Origin: Sinohyriopsis cumingii
Lineage: Eukaryota > Mollusca > Bivalvia > Unionida > Unionidae
Assembly: GCA_028554795.2 (NCBI GenBank)
Contig: CM068827.1
Span: 73,947,244-74,011,243 of the forward strand
Reading direction: 5' to 3'
DNA: 64,000 bases
This document shows positions 25,401 to 39,122 of the stretch, in pieces. Each line of letters starts with the position of its first letter. The first letter of the stretch is position 1. The translations under genes and the position numbers were made by a program. The notes beneath the pieces are model-generated. The model was not told the origin of the DNA. It saw only the letters and a program-made list of their open reading frames with translations, and did not search any database.

Positions 25401-25600
25401 TTTCGTAGGACGTGAAATTAGTGATAGAGAGAGGTAAAGCTCCGAGCCTCCAGTCAGCAATACCGACAATTAAATTATTAAGAACATAAAGGTGAAATTC
25501 AGAAGAATAACAATTTAATACAAATTAAACGATATTAATTTCTCAACCAATCTTCTTCCTCTCGACCGTGTAACAACCTATTTCATCACGTGATTATAGT
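22426..25600. other. Non-coding stretch with small microsatellites
   Basis: Contains (GT)n at 23399-23420 and (TAA)n at about 24260-24288. Open frames of 60-104 codons occur, but none has splice or domain support. Confidence 0.45.
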
Positions 25601-25730
25601 GTGAGATGGCTTTCCCCTGTACTTGGTTTCTACTCATCTGTGTTTACTACGCCAATTCCTTTCCTCCTTCCGACGTTCTCCGTACTTCGATTCTTCCTAT
25701 CATCTTCCCCTTTTGTCTCCTTTTCTCCTC

Positions 25731-25732
25731 CT

Positions 25733-25788
<56 letters not shown>
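25731..25788. repeat. (CT)n microsatellite
   Basis: Pure ct dinucleotides. The overlapping ORFs 25601-25867 and 25606-25842 are produced by this repeat (poly Leu-Ser). Confidence 0.97.
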
Positions 25789-25791
<3 letters not shown>

Positions 25792-27232
25792 GCAACTAGG
25801 CTTGTTCTCGGCCTACTGCCTTGTTCTATCCTGTCTCTCTGAGACTCGGGACTTGACTACCCGGTAGTACTGTCCCCAAAAGCTTCCTTTACGAAGCTTT
25901 CTATCCTTGAATGTACCAAGGTTTTCCCGCCAAATCACGAGTGGCTCCCGGAGTTATTGCTACAACTTATCAGCACGATGCTTCACAATGACTAATTCGT
26001 TCCCAGCCCAAATGACTGTTAAATTCTGGTTCGAATTGATGGCCCCACCCTTTCTCAGTTCTGATTGGATATCAATTCTACCCCAGTCGGTCCAAATTAA
26101 CAGACGAGCCTCAGGCCATCTGTCAACGCGGGGAGATTTACAACAGCAACAAGGGTCCTTTATTCTAGCACAAAGCTTCCAACGTCAATATTTGAGTTTT
26201 AACACCTAACGGAGCGTCTCTTGTACAAACGCGAATCGCCACGACATTGTAGGGTCGACATACTCATGGCGTTAACCCATTCCTTTGTTCCTGACTTACG
26301 CAATCGCGGGCAGGCAAAGGTGACACTAAGTAATAAGGCAGAAAGAATTATGTAAATAAAAAAATGTGTACAAAAAGAGCAACATCTAACATCTCTTGGG
26401 GTTAACACGTGATTATGTAATAAAAGCAGAGGTCTTTTAATTTTACGTCGCTTACTGATTAATAAGGCAAAAAAAAATTTCGCCACATATAGTCTGTTTT
26501 AAATATGGAGATGTGATATTTAAGAGCAGATGATCTCTTACAGATTACGACTAATGCGACTTTTAAGCCATTGTATTAATATATCCTTAACAAATCATGC
26601 AGAGGTTGTTATCCATTATTTAGCATGGGGTTATCCTAACACATAAAAAGATGATTACCGGTACACATCGAAACAGTTGAGGCGTCAGCAACAAAAAATA
26701 AGATTTGACTTCAGTCATGTGATCTTTTTTTCTTTCTGTCCATTTTGTCTGTTATTTTGCTCATAATGTGTGGATAGGGGTGGGTGGGGGTGCTCATATC
26801 CTGCGCCAAAGAGACATTCTCTGGAAGAATTCCGAGGAATGTTGTGTATCGCTTGTTCCACAGTGGCATAATCCCAAAATCTTCAAAACATCGCAATAGC
26901 AGGAAAATAAGGTTACAGTGACCTACTTTTTACAGACGGTGATTAGTACAGTACTATACAATTTTAATATAATGAGAAACTGAGCTAAATGCAAAATCTT
27001 GAACGTAATCACCGCATCGTAAAATTTAGGTCACTGTGAGCTTCATATGCCCGTGATGAGAAGCACGTTTTAAGGTCCATTCAGTATTATGACAGCACCA
27101 ATGTTCACTTTGTTTTTTCCTAAAATTCAATACACATCAAAACTCCTATATTCTATTAACATTTTCAAATTCAAAGAATCAGTTGTCCAACCCACAAATA
27201 AACACGGTCACATTTTAGACTGGATTCTTCTT
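25789..27232. other. Non-coding stretch
   Basis: ORFs at 25907-26209 (plus) and 26199-26486 (minus) show no recognisable domain or splice boundary. I see no supported feature. Confidence 0.4.
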
Positions 27233-28420
27233 AGACTAGTCCGAGTTTCCTCTGACCCTTGCCACCCCATTTTTGATATTTGGACATTTATATTGGAGTG
27301 TAGGGTTAGAGTCCATTGCCCATCGAAAAGCTGGAATTCGCCGACACCACTTGGTGTAGCATAGGGTAGCCGCTTACTAACCGGCTTAGTTAACTTTAAC
27401 GACCTTTCATCGAGATATATCTGCATGAAACTGACAGGGATATGATTTATTTTCTCAGATATTGCGAGTATAGCATTTGTTATATCTCAATCCGCTGACA
27501 GACTTGCCGAAACTATACCGATGATGAAATTTGACCTTGAACTCACCATTTGCATTCCGAGTTACATGACTACACAATCTCGCGACTCACATGTCAATGA
27601 CTTTTCAATGTCAACGAGTTCAAATAGTCACGTGATATCAACACTTAACCATTTATAATGTTGCTGTAGGAAAACAAATCGAACATATAAATGAAAGTCA
27701 CGTAATATTTATAGAAAAATAAAATAACATAAACGTCTAAAAATATTTATTCTGAAATGTAAATGTTTCAGCAGCTTGGAAGAAAAAAACAAAAAAAAAA
27801 AAAAAACAGATTGAACAAGCAGAAAACCCCGGGCAATGCGGTAGTCACGTGATACCAACAAAATACGCTGCTGACACGTGTTTAGTACTTGATGAATCTG
27901 GTTTTCTCCACCTTGCTGCGATACCTTTCTAGTCGGTGTCCTCAGAATAAACAGTTGAGAATTAATTGTACATAAATATTATGTAGAAGTATTACGTGCC
28001 TTTTAATTAATATTTTCGAATTCTATGTGCAACTTTCGAAATGGTTTATTGTTGACATCACGTGACTATTGGACCTCTGATGTCATTGACATGTAGGTTG
28101 CGAGATTTGTGTAGTCATGTGACTCAGAATGCAAATGACGAGTTCTAGGTCAAATTGCATAACGCTATAGTTGCATCTCGTCTGTCAGCAGATTAAAGAT
28201 ATAACGAATGATACACTTGTTATTTCCGAGAAAATAAATCATAGTCCTATCGATTTAATGCAGGTATTTAAAATGAAAAGGTTGTTAAAGTTTTCTAGGC
28301 CAGCGGCTACCCTTAGCCGACACCAAATAGTGTCGGCGAATTTCAACTTTTCGATCGGCAGTGTCCAAATATCAAATTTGGGGTGGCAAGGGTCAAAGGA
28401 AACTCGGACTATTCATAGAC
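27233..28420. mobile_element. Foldback-type element with inverted arms of about 400 bp
   Basis: The left arm (27233-27653) and the reverse complement of the right arm (28040-28420) align over nearly their full length. Shared stretches include gtccgagtttcc, gacccttgccacccca, attcgccgacac, gggtagccgct, gatttattttctc, catttgcattc, tgtcaatgac and atagtcacgtgat. The loop is about 390 bp, with no ORF. The arms differ by many substitutions and small indels, so the insertion is old. A non-autonomous foldback DNA transposon is the simplest reading. Confidence 0.85.
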
Positions 28421-29235
28421 CTGGTGATAATATTAAACCGCCTTCACATCAGATCACCTCTGCGACATATGCCATCACACCGTATCTGTCCATAATCCTC
28501 CATCTCTGTTTGCTGCTAAGAGAAACCTCCGTTTGATAAACAGGACCCAGCTAATGCATGACATCCAAGCAAACCTAACATCTTCCTTTTGTTCTGTAAT
28601 TTAATTGTGTTTGTTTTCGTAATCTTGTCGTTGTATGTTTTAATGTGTAGTATTGTCAAACGCAAACAAATTATAATGATTAAACGTTGTACTAAGTCCA
28701 CATTATTATTATTATTATTACAAACAGCATGGTGAAATCACTTGAACGGAATGCAAAACCCTGACATATTTACTTATTGGTAAATAGTAGGTACACTGTG
28801 ATGACAAAGTAGATTTAAAATGAAGTTCAACAGATTAAACACGAGTTTGATTCGGACACAGCTAAGACTTGTCAGGTACAACAGTTCCAAATAAAACTAA
28901 AATGTTTAAAAATAGCCTCTCACTGGCTATTAAATTTTGAATCGTAATCGATATCAACGAAACACAATTGGCTGATAACACTATATTCATTGCACTTGTT
29001 ATCGATGTTTCTTTAAAATGACAAAATAATTGGTTAACAAATAATAATAATAATAATAACAATAATAATAATAATAATAATAACGTCATTATCGTCATCA
29101 TCATCATCAACAATACATATCTTATAACAATTAGGAATCATACCACAAGGAATTAAACGCTTCAGTCCAAAAGCATCCTTGTATGATATACACCTAGAGC
29201 ATCATTTAACCTGAACAAACTTTACAGATATCAAT
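28421..29235. other. Non-coding stretch with (TAA)n
   Basis: Contains att/aat trinucleotide runs at about 28703-28718 and 29040-29083. The 83-codon minus-strand ORF over the latter is a poly-Leu artefact. Confidence 0.5.
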
Positions 29236-29520
29236 AGCAAAAAGCTAAAGCAATATATACTACTTTTATCATGTAGCTAAAGCAATGTATACTGGTTGTA
29301 CCATGAACTTATGCAATATATACTAGTTGTAGCATTAAGTTAAAGCAATATATACTGACTGTAACATGAAGTTAAAGTCATATATACTGGTTGTACCATG
29401 AAGCTAAAGCAATATATAACGGTTGTACCATTGAAGCTAAAGAAATAACTTCCAATGGTATACTGGTATACTGGTTGTACCATGAAGTTAAAGGAATATA
29501 TGCTGGTTGTACCATAAAGG
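29236..29520. repeat. Diverged tandem repeat of about 32 bp, about nine copies
   Basis: The unit approximates catgaagttaaagcaatata plus tactggttgtac. Copies differ at many positions and in length. Confidence 0.85.
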
Positions 29521-31490
29521 TTATTTGTGTCATTTGAGAAGAAGACACAGTGTGATGCTAACCGTGCACTGTTGAAATATTTAGGTAGAATTCAGCTTAT
29601 GGACATCATCATATTCTACAGAAGCGATGATCTTTTAAACTTAAATGACTACAACACATTAATGATAAAAAACGATTTTGTTACTTTATTTATTTAGGAG
29701 AATAGGATTCAACAAAGTATCATGAATGATAAACTGAGAAAGTGGAGACTGTTTATTAAGCTATATAGTTTGCATTGTATGAAGAAACCAAAACTACCAG
29801 AGCATTGTCCATTGTACTTGTACACCTAATTTCTGAAAGGATAGAAGGCGAAAACCAAACTGAAAATGACTGACTTCAGAATGACAGGTTGTTTTGGAAT
29901 CACGTGCACACTTAGCTAATGACAAATACATGCATTGTATTCCTTCATTTTTAATTGCATTACTGGAAGAGAATTACTGAGAAAGTGGCCATAAAGCTTT
30001 CAAATTATTGTATTCTTCTAGAATGAGGTCCAGCTGTACTTTAATGCTATAAATAAAAGTGATGAAATAGAGTGAGAAGTACAGTCAAGATTATCCAAGG
30101 GAAATAAATCAGTATGCCTACAAATTTTGATACCAATAAGTTATGTCCCTTAATGCCCTTGTTATGAAACGAATATATTTAAAGAAAAAGCTTGAAACAT
30201 TTATTTACTCCAATGTACATTTTGTTCGGTTTCATTATAATATGAAAACCTCAGCGAGATTGTTTCTGTCGTTTACTGATGGCAAAAGCAGACGTTTAAA
30301 TGACCTAGAAGATTTAAATGAAATTAAGTCCACTGACACATGTTCAGCCCCAAAAAGTGTGGTCTTATATGTCATGATTATTTTGTACCGCAGATTGGCG
30401 GTCTCCGTCACTTAAGTATGAAAAGCAGACAGATTACGTTTATTGCCAACAATTCGAGTATTGCATAGTGTAACATAAACACGGAATTTCTTCTAAACTA
30501 GTAACATATTTTAGGACAACAGCAAGAGTATTTGTATACCAAGTATCCTTATCGGAAAATAGTAAATGCCGCTTATTGTTTGTTTTTGTTTATTATGTTA
30601 GGCATATGTTTAATTTTAATACACTGAAGATGAAGACATCCTTGAACAGTTCTCACTTTCATGCAATATCGTCCTCCGTCCATGATTTCCACCATCAATA
30701 CAATATTTGACCGTACTAATTAAAGCTGATTTGTCAACTGTTTTTGGCACAAGCACTTGCTTTTCGTGAAACGTCTTTGTATATAAAAGGCCTGGCATAA
30801 TACACATGCTATGAAATTTTAATTCCGTAACTGACATTGTATCGCGAAGATAGTTGTCCGGAAATACTCGTTCAAGATGACAATCTTGGGGACATGATAC
30901 AAGATAATAAAATTTAAAAAAAACCCCACAGTATTGTCTGTCAGTAATAACTGCATTTCAGTTTGGTAGTAATATGCGTGATTATGGTTTAAATTTTATA
31001 TTCCGTCTTTCCATGGGCGCCCACAGGATTTTTTGCGAGGTGGGTGGGGTGGGGTGGGGTGTCAGTCAGTCACAGCCAAGAGAGTTAGTATAGTAAGCAG
31101 TCTGAAACTAAAGTTAATATTTACTAGGCGTTTTCAACAGAATCTCTGACATATTTTCAGCTTCATTTGCATGATTAAACTTGTCGGAATTTATATTATT
31201 TTTGCAGTATGATGGGGGTCACGTGATCCCCCATTGACCTATGCCGCTGAAGCCCATGCGTCTTTCGTTATAAGCCAGGGAATTTCCATATTTATTTTGT
31301 CTTTCGTGCTATAGGGGCTCTTAATTTCAAGTATAATCTATATATCATCTCTATAAAGTAAATATCCTTATCGACGATTAAATCATTTATCTTGAATATA
31401 CGCATGACTGATATTGGCTACGGTTTGATAGGGACTCAAAATGTCGGCGCAAGGTGCGCTCGCGTTGCAATGTGGGTATTTGCGTACACA
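29521..31490. other. Non-coding stretch
   Basis: No supported gene. A short G-rich patch (ggtggggtggggtggggtg) lies near 31041-31059. Confidence 0.45.
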
Positions 31491-31491
31491 G

Positions 31492-34400
31492 TCATGACGT
31501 TTGAGTGTTGTGTTGTTCGTCCGTCGAGTCGACGAGGGCCACTCTAGTCATCCGAGGGTTGGTGGGGCAGGTTCTGTTCTGTGCGTGCGCAGGTGGCTGA
31601 TGAGGCCAATCCTCGCACGGAACGTTCGTTTGCATGAGTGGAACATCTTCAGGAGGGTTGATGGCATGTGCTTTTCTGGCTTGCCTCCTCAGCTCTGCAG
31701 CTGCTGTCCTGATAGATTCATACAGCTTGGGGCCTTTGTTCACGGAGGAACGCCAGATGACTCGATCGCTGGCTGTTTGCTTCCAGGAATCAGGGTTTAT
31801 GTTGAACGCTTTCAATGCAGCTTTCATATTGTCTTTGAAACGTTTCTTCTGACTTCAGTGGGATCGCTGTCCTTTCTGTAGCTCGCCATAGAAGAGTCTA
31901 TTAGGCAGCCGGTGTTCTGGCATGCGTACAACATGTCCCGCCCAGCGTAGCTGGGACTGCATCAGGATGGTGTTGATGCTGTGTAGACCTGCTTGGGCGA
32001 GTATCTCAGTGTCTGAAACCTTGTCCTGTCACTTGATGTTGAGGATTTTCATGAGACTTTGGTGTGAAAGTGGTTCAGCTTCTTGATGTGGCATTGGTCC
32101 ACATTTCGAATGCATAAAGTAGTATTGGGAGACAACTGCCCTGTAGACCTTTAGTTTGGTCTGGATGCTAATGCCTCTTCTATTCCAGACGTTGGCATAC
32201 AGTCTGCCGAAAGTTGAACAGGTTTTGGCAATGCGGAGGTTCATTTCTTCGACAATAGTGACGCTCTGTGAATGTGAGTTTTTGGCCGTTGACGGTGATG
32301 TTGGGCTCAACATAAGGCTTTCCAGTGGCCGGCTGATTCAGGAATTCAGTTTACTTGGTACTGATGATGAGACCGAAGTTTGTGCAGGAGCTGGAGAACT
32401 TGTCATTGCTGTGTTGCAGGTCGAGTTCTGAGCCAGCGTTGAGGGCGCAGTCAGCATCAAATAAGAATTCTCTGATGGTGTCTTTCATAACTTTGGTTTT
32501 CGCTTGAAGCCTTCCGGGGTTGAACAGTTTTCGATCTGTACGGTGCCTGATGCTGACTCCAACATCTCCGTCTCTGAAAGCATTAGTCAACATGGCGGAG
32601 AACAATAAACTGAACAGTGTCGGTGCCAGAACACAACCATGCTTGACGCCATTGGTTACTGGGAATAGTTCAGATGTCTCTCCATTGTTCTGGACTCGTG
32701 CCTGCATGCCGTCGTGGAAATGCTTCACCATGGATATAAACTTTGTAGGGCACCCGTACTTGGTCATTTCCTTCCACAAGCCTTCTCTGCTGACAGTATC
32801 AAAGGCCTTTGTCAAGTCGACGTAGATGGAAAAGAGGTCGGTTATTGCTCTTGACATTTCTCTTGTCGATGGTCCCATGTTCTTTTTTGGAATCAACACT
32901 GGTTGTCTGCCTGGAGTCCCTGGTCAAGGTTAGTAGTGAGCCGGTTCAGTAGGATTCTGGAGAGTATATTTCCTGTGATTGAGAGCAAGGATATACCTGG
33001 TGGTTGTCGCAGTCCTGGGGGATCCCTTTGAGCTTATACAGGTGGATTATGGAAGCGTCGTTGAATTCCTGGGGTATCATCTATCGCTGCCACATCAGTA
33101 AAAACAGTTGGTGCAGACTTTCTATCAGGGATGTGTCCCTTCCTTGTAGACTTCAGCTGGGATGGAGTCTGAACAAGGGGCTTTTCCACTGGAGAGCAGA
33201 CGTATCACTTTCTGTGTCTCCAGCAAGATTGGGGGTCATCCAGTGCTTCGTTGATGGGTAATTGGGGGAGATGACCGATGGCTTCATTGTTAATGGGTGA
33301 AGGACGATTTATGACGCTGTCAAATTGTTCATCCCAACGTTGAAAAATCTTCTCTTTTTCAGTATTTAGTGTGTTGCTGTTTGCGCTATGAAGGGGGATG
33401 ATCCAGATGATGTAGGCCCTTACACTTATTTCAGGGCGTTGTAGAAGTTCTTCATGTCATGTCTGTCTGTGTAGCACTGGATCTCATAAGCTTTGTTGCT
33501 CAGCCATGCGTCTTGCACTTGACAAAGTTTCTGCTGTACAGTTCTGCGTACATTGTTGTACGCATCTTTCCTGGAGGTGGACTTGGGGTTGTTGAGGTAA
33601 GTTTGGTGGAGGAGGTGTTTCTCATCCAGCAACTGCTTGATCTCTTCGCAGTTCCCATCAAATCAGTCTTTGTACTTTCTGGCTAAGGGTTCTAGGATCT
33701 CCGAAGCTGTGCTTTAGACCAGCTCTCTGAATGCCGCCCAGTCGGTCTCCACATTCTGATTGTCCAGAGGGATGGATTTCAGACGAGAAACTGTTTGGTA
33801 CTGGTACGTGTCAGCTTGGTGATGTTTAGTCGTTTAGAAGCCTTCTTTCCCTGCGGACGTCTTTAGGGATGACTGTGGATGTTGAGCTTGATGATGATGA
33901 GGCGGTGGTCTGCCCAGCAGTCGGTTCCGCACAAGGGCATGGTCACACGCACATACTGCCTGTTCCTCTTCCTGACAATGACGTAGTCGATGAGATGCCA
34001 ATGCTTAGAGCGAGGGTGCATCCATGACGTCCGGATTCTGGTAGGAGGCGGAAGACTGTATTTGTGATCAGCAATTCATGCTCGGCGCAAGCCTGGAGCA
34101 AAAGGAGACCGTTGCTTGCTGTTACAGTGACCCACTCCATACTTTCCTAGCACTCAATCCCGGGCAACGTGATCACTACCGACTCTTGCATTGAAGTCGC
34201 CAAGAATGACGAGCTTGTCAGCTATTGGAATGTCATCAATGATGGAGTGAAGATCCTCATAGACTTGACCTTCACTTCATCCGGGTTGGTCAATGTTGGA
34301 GCGTAGCAAATGATGATAGTAAGATGCTTTCTTCCAGACAGGAGGTGGGGGGGGGGTTCATGGTCATGAGTCTGTCATTTACTCCATTGGGATGTCCAGC

Positions 34401-34685
34401 CAATTATCCAGTCAGTGCTGTCTTCACTGCAAAGCCGACACGAGCCTCGCGGTGCTCTTCACTTCCTCGGCCAATCCAAAAGAAAGTGTATCCAGAGCCC
34501 CTTTCACAGAGTTCGCCTTCTCCTGTTAACCGAGTGTAGCTCAAAGCAGCAATGTTCACGTTGTATCTAGTGAGTTCTTTTCCTGTTAGGGCTGTCCTCC
34601 CTTTGGGTTTTTCTGGTCGTCTCTGTCCAGTACGGTACGCACATTCCATTCGCCAAGTGTGAGTAAACAACCCATACTGACGCAA
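31492..34685 (-). mobile_element. Near full-length but inactive non-LTR retrotransposon (LINE), minus strand
   Basis: Minus-strand frames in collinear order give an apurinic-type endonuclease (34685-34404: NVNIAALSYTRLTGEGELCE, ERGSGYTFFW; then 34140-33900: HWHLIDYVIVR and WADHRLIIIKL), a linker (33632-33426: RRTVQQKLCQVQDAWLSNKA, DRHDMKNFYNAL), a reverse transcriptase (32899-32351: YVDLTKAFDTVSREGLWKEM, NGVKHGCVLAPTLFSLLFSA) and a C-terminal region (32313-31492: QTKLKVYRAVVSQYYF, DSWKQTASDRVIWRSSVNKG). Frames change and stops occur between them. The catalytic FADD box reads FDAD (in EFLFDADCALNA), which would abolish activity. The clade is not assigned from sequence alone. Confidence 0.88.
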
Positions 34686-35764
34686 TCTCAGCGATCGCAG
34701 GAAGTTAGATGTCTACAGAGAGACAAATGTCACAAATGATTTATATATTTCATTGAGATAAGTCTGAAATTCGCCGTTCACACAAACTAAAACAATTAAT
34801 AAGGGATATTACCCGGTCCGATGAACGATTGCAATAAAATAAAATAAAAAACAATATTTTTTCCCAATATCCCACAAAACTAGTGTTATAAATAGCCGCC
34901 TTCTTATTTTACTACCTGCGAAAATTTGAAACATCTTGTCTTATGTATTCATTGGAAAAATGAAAGCGAGCGCTCTGTACAAACAGCAAATATCAATTCT
35001 GGCGAACAATGTATATTTGGCTTATTATTTAAAGCTCTATTATTGCTACTCGAACGTATTCGAAAGTGAACAATGCACGATATATTTTACGTGTGATTGT
35101 CTTTGTAACATAGTTTTACATATTATTTAGTCTTATTCTACTTAGACAAGGCTCAACTCAGCAAAAACATCTTGCACCTTGTCATCCGATTTAGTTTCAT
35201 AATGGTCGTGAGCCAAGGTGTGGCAGTCATCATCCAAAATGTATCTCATACCGTCGTAGCCAGATAGACCAATCCTACTCAGCACGTGGTGATCTGACTG
35301 AAATATGTTCATCTTGACATAATTTTTCTCAACAGATCAACACCAAATAGTCAGGGTGCCTGATCACATTCCTTAAAACTTTTTTCTTGATTACCTTAGC
35401 ACGTTTCTCTGATTCGTTGTACAACTTCAGAATACGTATTTTGAATTTTAGTGCGATTTCTTCTTTTATGATTGCCAAATTCTCTTCTTTTAATTTTTCC
35501 ACACATTTTGTTATTGCTGGCGTGATAGTACTTACCGAGCGGGTTAATATTATCTCTAGGACAACCAGAAAAATCTAATTTACCTTGCATCACAAACATA
35601 TTATCATAATTATCTGATGTATTAATTTCATAACACAAAACAAATCCGTAAGATCAGCTTGGCTTGGACATTATATTTCGTCTTGGTAGTATTATAGTGA
35701 AATCTTACATCATTAGAAACTTAGAACGGTGAACCCAACACAGTTAGACTTGTTAAGTTTGAGG

Positions 35765-35802
<38 letters not shown>

Positions 35803-36785
35803 GTTTCTCTAACTGTCAATTCCTAAAGCCGCGAACAAGATATTTTTATTGGCCAAAGACACGCTAAGTCGTATCAATAAATTGTTGTCGTAGCAGAAGA
35901 AACCTGTGCGGCGTGACCAGGTCTCGCCATGTTGATTCTCTGGAAGCAAGACCTACAAACGTTGTTTTCCCCAAGCCACAGAATTTGCAACCGCTGCATT
36001 TCAGGCTTTCGCGTTAGCGACAATACATTCAAACGTTGGTGGAATTTTACATCAGGATTCCTGTGCAATGTCCAGATGACCTCAAGTATTACTTCTGGCT
36101 GAATGTACGTTGACGTCCGTAATATAATCAATTCTATTTGTCATAATATGCAACATCGTTTGATCAAAAATGTCCGACTCTGATGAAAATGAAGCCGCCG
36201 TTATTTGTGACTATAACTATTTTGAGAACGTGTATTTGCAATTCCATACAGACCATACAGATATATAAGAAACTATCGGATCACAGATAAATTGGCACGC
36301 TTTGAAGAAACGGCGATTCAACGAGATCCATGACAGATTATCACGCTAAACGTACCTAGAAGACACAACTTTTAACAGGTTCGACTACGTCTTCCAAGTC
36401 ATATTTCTGATGATATATGCCAGATAAGACTGCTAGGAAGAAGACACGAACCAGCAAGAAAACACTAGAGGGATACGAGAGAATTATTTCTCAGTACCTA
36501 CCATTAGCAATAACTGTAGACTAGGAAATGTCTTCTGAATGTACGTTGTCTATTTACGTTTTTATTTACTGGACTTTGGTCTGCCTGCGTTTGTTCGTTT
36601 TGGTTTGACCATTCCTAAGCTAAGCTGGTATTTAAAGCCGGTAGCACCTCTAACAAAATCTTTGCCTATGCATTGTATCATTCAGGTTAGCTGAATTGCT
36701 GCATACTCATCAAACCTAAATTTGTTACATTTCTCGTTTTTTCGTTATGTTGGACAGTCTCTATATGGTCACTGTCACGACTACT
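34686..36785. other. Non-coding flank left of the virus-like element
   Basis: Contains a (GA)n run at 35769-35799. An 85-codon minus ORF (35874-36131) and a short plus frame from 36171 beginning MSDSDENEAAVICDYNY are open but unrecognised. The plus frame, with later RLSR and TYLED segments in shifted frames, could be an old transposase N-terminus, which I cannot confirm. No helicase, integrase or ATPase motif was found here. Confidence 0.4.
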
Positions 36786-39076
36786 TTAAATGTTTCTTGG
36801 TATCAAGTTGTTTGTCCAAAGGATTATATGGTCCGGTATAGGATCATGCACAGATGGTGCGTTCGACATTTCTGATAATTCTGATTTCCAATAATTATCC
36901 TTAATTGTAACATCAGCGGATTCACAATATTCATGTAACATCTCCGCTTTTATTCTCCACAAACTCCATGATTCATCGTAAAAGTCTTCGACTTTCTTTG
37001 TAAAACGAGCCAGTGATTCTAAGTATCTTCTATTGATATAAAATGAATCCGTTGAAACTCTAACTGCGGTGTCAGGAAATCGATTTATCATTGATAGCAA
37101 ATTTATAGAAACATAAGCCAGCATCGAAGATCTTAGATGTGTGTATTGAGGCGATTCTCCGTCGATATAACTTACAACTGTGCCCAACTTTTTCCCGTCG
37201 GACAAGTAAGCATCCTCCCGATTACAAAATATATTTCTCGCAACGGCATCAGCAATTATAAAATCCAATTCAGCATCATCGATAATCAGTCGCGAGTGAT
37301 GTAGTTTATGATCATATGCAGCACCTTGAGTAAATTTACCGATTATTCTTCGTCCGAGATCTTTTGCTATTTTTTCACTATTGCTAAGTTTAATCTTGAG
37401 AATTTTAGGAGCTTCTTTAATAATGACATCCATGGGAGTATTTGGACTCTCTCGTGCATACTCGCTAATGACTTCATCTACACTGATACGCTCCGGTGTT
37501 GGTAACCAAACTGAGGTCTGCGGTCGATATGATATGATTGCTTCACTGACAGTCAACGATACCAGTATTCGGCTGTCAAGCATATATCGCAATAACACTA
37601 TTGGTACCCAGCGCTTTTCACTGAAGTGTCTGCCAAACCAAACATAACAGCACGGATGAAGTCCCGCAGCAAATTCAATCGAAGTTACACGAGCAAATCC
37701 TGTCAAGTCAAAGTCGGGTAAAGGACCGTTTATAGCAACTCGTGTCATCGAGTTCGTGGGATGCCCAAATCGCTTAAAGTATTCGCGGCACTCGCCCATC
37801 CCGAGAAAGCTTCCCGGATAACACGCGATCATATCCACGGAAACCATATGCCGGTAGTCATACCGGGTATTCCACAGCCCGCCATGTCCATACTCGACAC
37901 AACTTAATTGTATATCCGAGAGAAACTGACTTGGTTTGGTCTCCATGAATTTCTTTCTCTTGCAGCGTGAGCGGCAACACTCGGAATTGTAAAACAATTA
38001 ACCAATAACTGCTCGGTGTTTTCTGAATATTTTTCTGCGAGTTTTTTCATTTGTTGTTGCAACGACTCCGTCCGGTATAATTCACCGTTGGGTTTTACAA
38101 ATTGATCATACTCGGAATCTTCGGAACTTTTAAACAACCACATCGACACAGGGTCGGTTTTGCTTATCTGCTTGATAGCATCAAATATATTTCCCTGATA
38201 ATATTTCACAACACGATCCCGCGGAAATATCGTAACTGCGTTAGTCCAAGCATGAGCGTTATGATCAATGATATTTATTGGAGCCCCGTATCGATTATAT
38301 TTCGATTTGTATAATACTTCCTTTGTTATCGTTGTTACGGTTATGGGAAATCTTAATGCGCTTTCTAGCTTGGCAACATCGTTTATTGACGCTCCTGTGT
38401 GTTTGACCCGCTCAGCCGACGCTGTTATCTTGGACTGTCTTAACGCAGTCAAACCGTTTCGGCGCATCGCATTTTTAAAATGTTCCATTACTCGCTCGGC
38501 TACACAATTCAGCGCCAACGACGAAGTCATTGACGTAGTCGTCGACGACGTTCTCATCGGGGTGAGTTTATCAATTTTTGGTTTTTTTATTGGATAGATT
38601 CCATAAATGACTGCGGTCACAGGATACGCTCAAGCGTAATATGGTTTATCAATCTCGGTCAGCATTCCTGGTTTGGAATCTTTACTTAACAGAATGGTCT
38701 TTCCGCTGGCAAGAACAGGGTCGAGTTTGTCACGGATAACCCACGTATCGGAATCTGCTTGCACAATAAATTTTATTCTGAAAAAATATTTCCGACCACT
38801 TTGATGTTCATCAAGGGTGAGATAATCAATAATTGTTTTTGCTCGTGCATCATTCATTGTAGCATCGATGACTTTGTCAACGACATTGACAGAATCATCG
38901 CGGATAATTTTAAATGATGACCACACGTGAGATGCGCCGTCGTCGCGGAATTCTTTTTTGGCATTCCTGATAATATTAAATAGATCAGTCAGGGATTGTC
39001 GTCGTAAGTCCCGGGTTAGTCTGTCAAGATCGAATCTCCCGGCGCCAACTGCAGATAGCCTCGAAAACTTCTCCAT
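36786..39076 (-). pseudogene. polB: Family B DNA polymerase, probably protein-primed type, broken
   Basis: Three minus-strand frames make one broken gene: 39076-38630 (148 codons, closed by TGA at 38632-38630), 38620-37904 (same frame, directly after that stop) and 37997-36786 (frame shifted, 403 codons). The last frame holds the palm: motif A as SVDMIACYPGSF (D55, Y60, P61), motif B region as GKFTQG (220-225) and motif C as STDSFYI (315-321), where the catalytic second Asp is kept and the usual first Asp is Ser. The middle frame has NIIDHNAHAW, a signature I associate with a polymerase family in invertebrate elements. Related proteins can carry a C-terminal helicase; here the frame ends without one. 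Upstream of the ATG is a TATATATAA stretch shared with the divergent gene at 39123. Confidence 0.8.
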
Positions 39077-39122
39077 GTTATATATAAGACAAATATTTAA
39101 ATAAGAAATATTATATATACAA
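39077..39122. promoter_or_regulatory. Bidirectional AT-rich promoter between polB and the Cys-rich gene
   Basis: The 46 bp between the divergent ATGs hold ttatatataag on one side and attatatatacaa on the other, a nearly symmetrical pair of TATA-like boxes within about 10 bp of each start. Similar boxes precede the plus-strand ATGs at 39430 and 41057. Confidence 0.55.

Noticed and set aside
25601..25867. Protein-coding ORFs over the CT repeat
   Set aside because: Poly Leu-Ser produced by the dinucleotide run, in two frames at once.
31013..31260. MITE bounded by catgggc and gcccatg
   Set aside because: The matching arms are only seven bases and no target-site duplication is evident.
36171..36520. 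Possible additional viral or transposase gene left of polB
   Set aside because: The frame is broken repeatedly and no motif was secure enough to name it.
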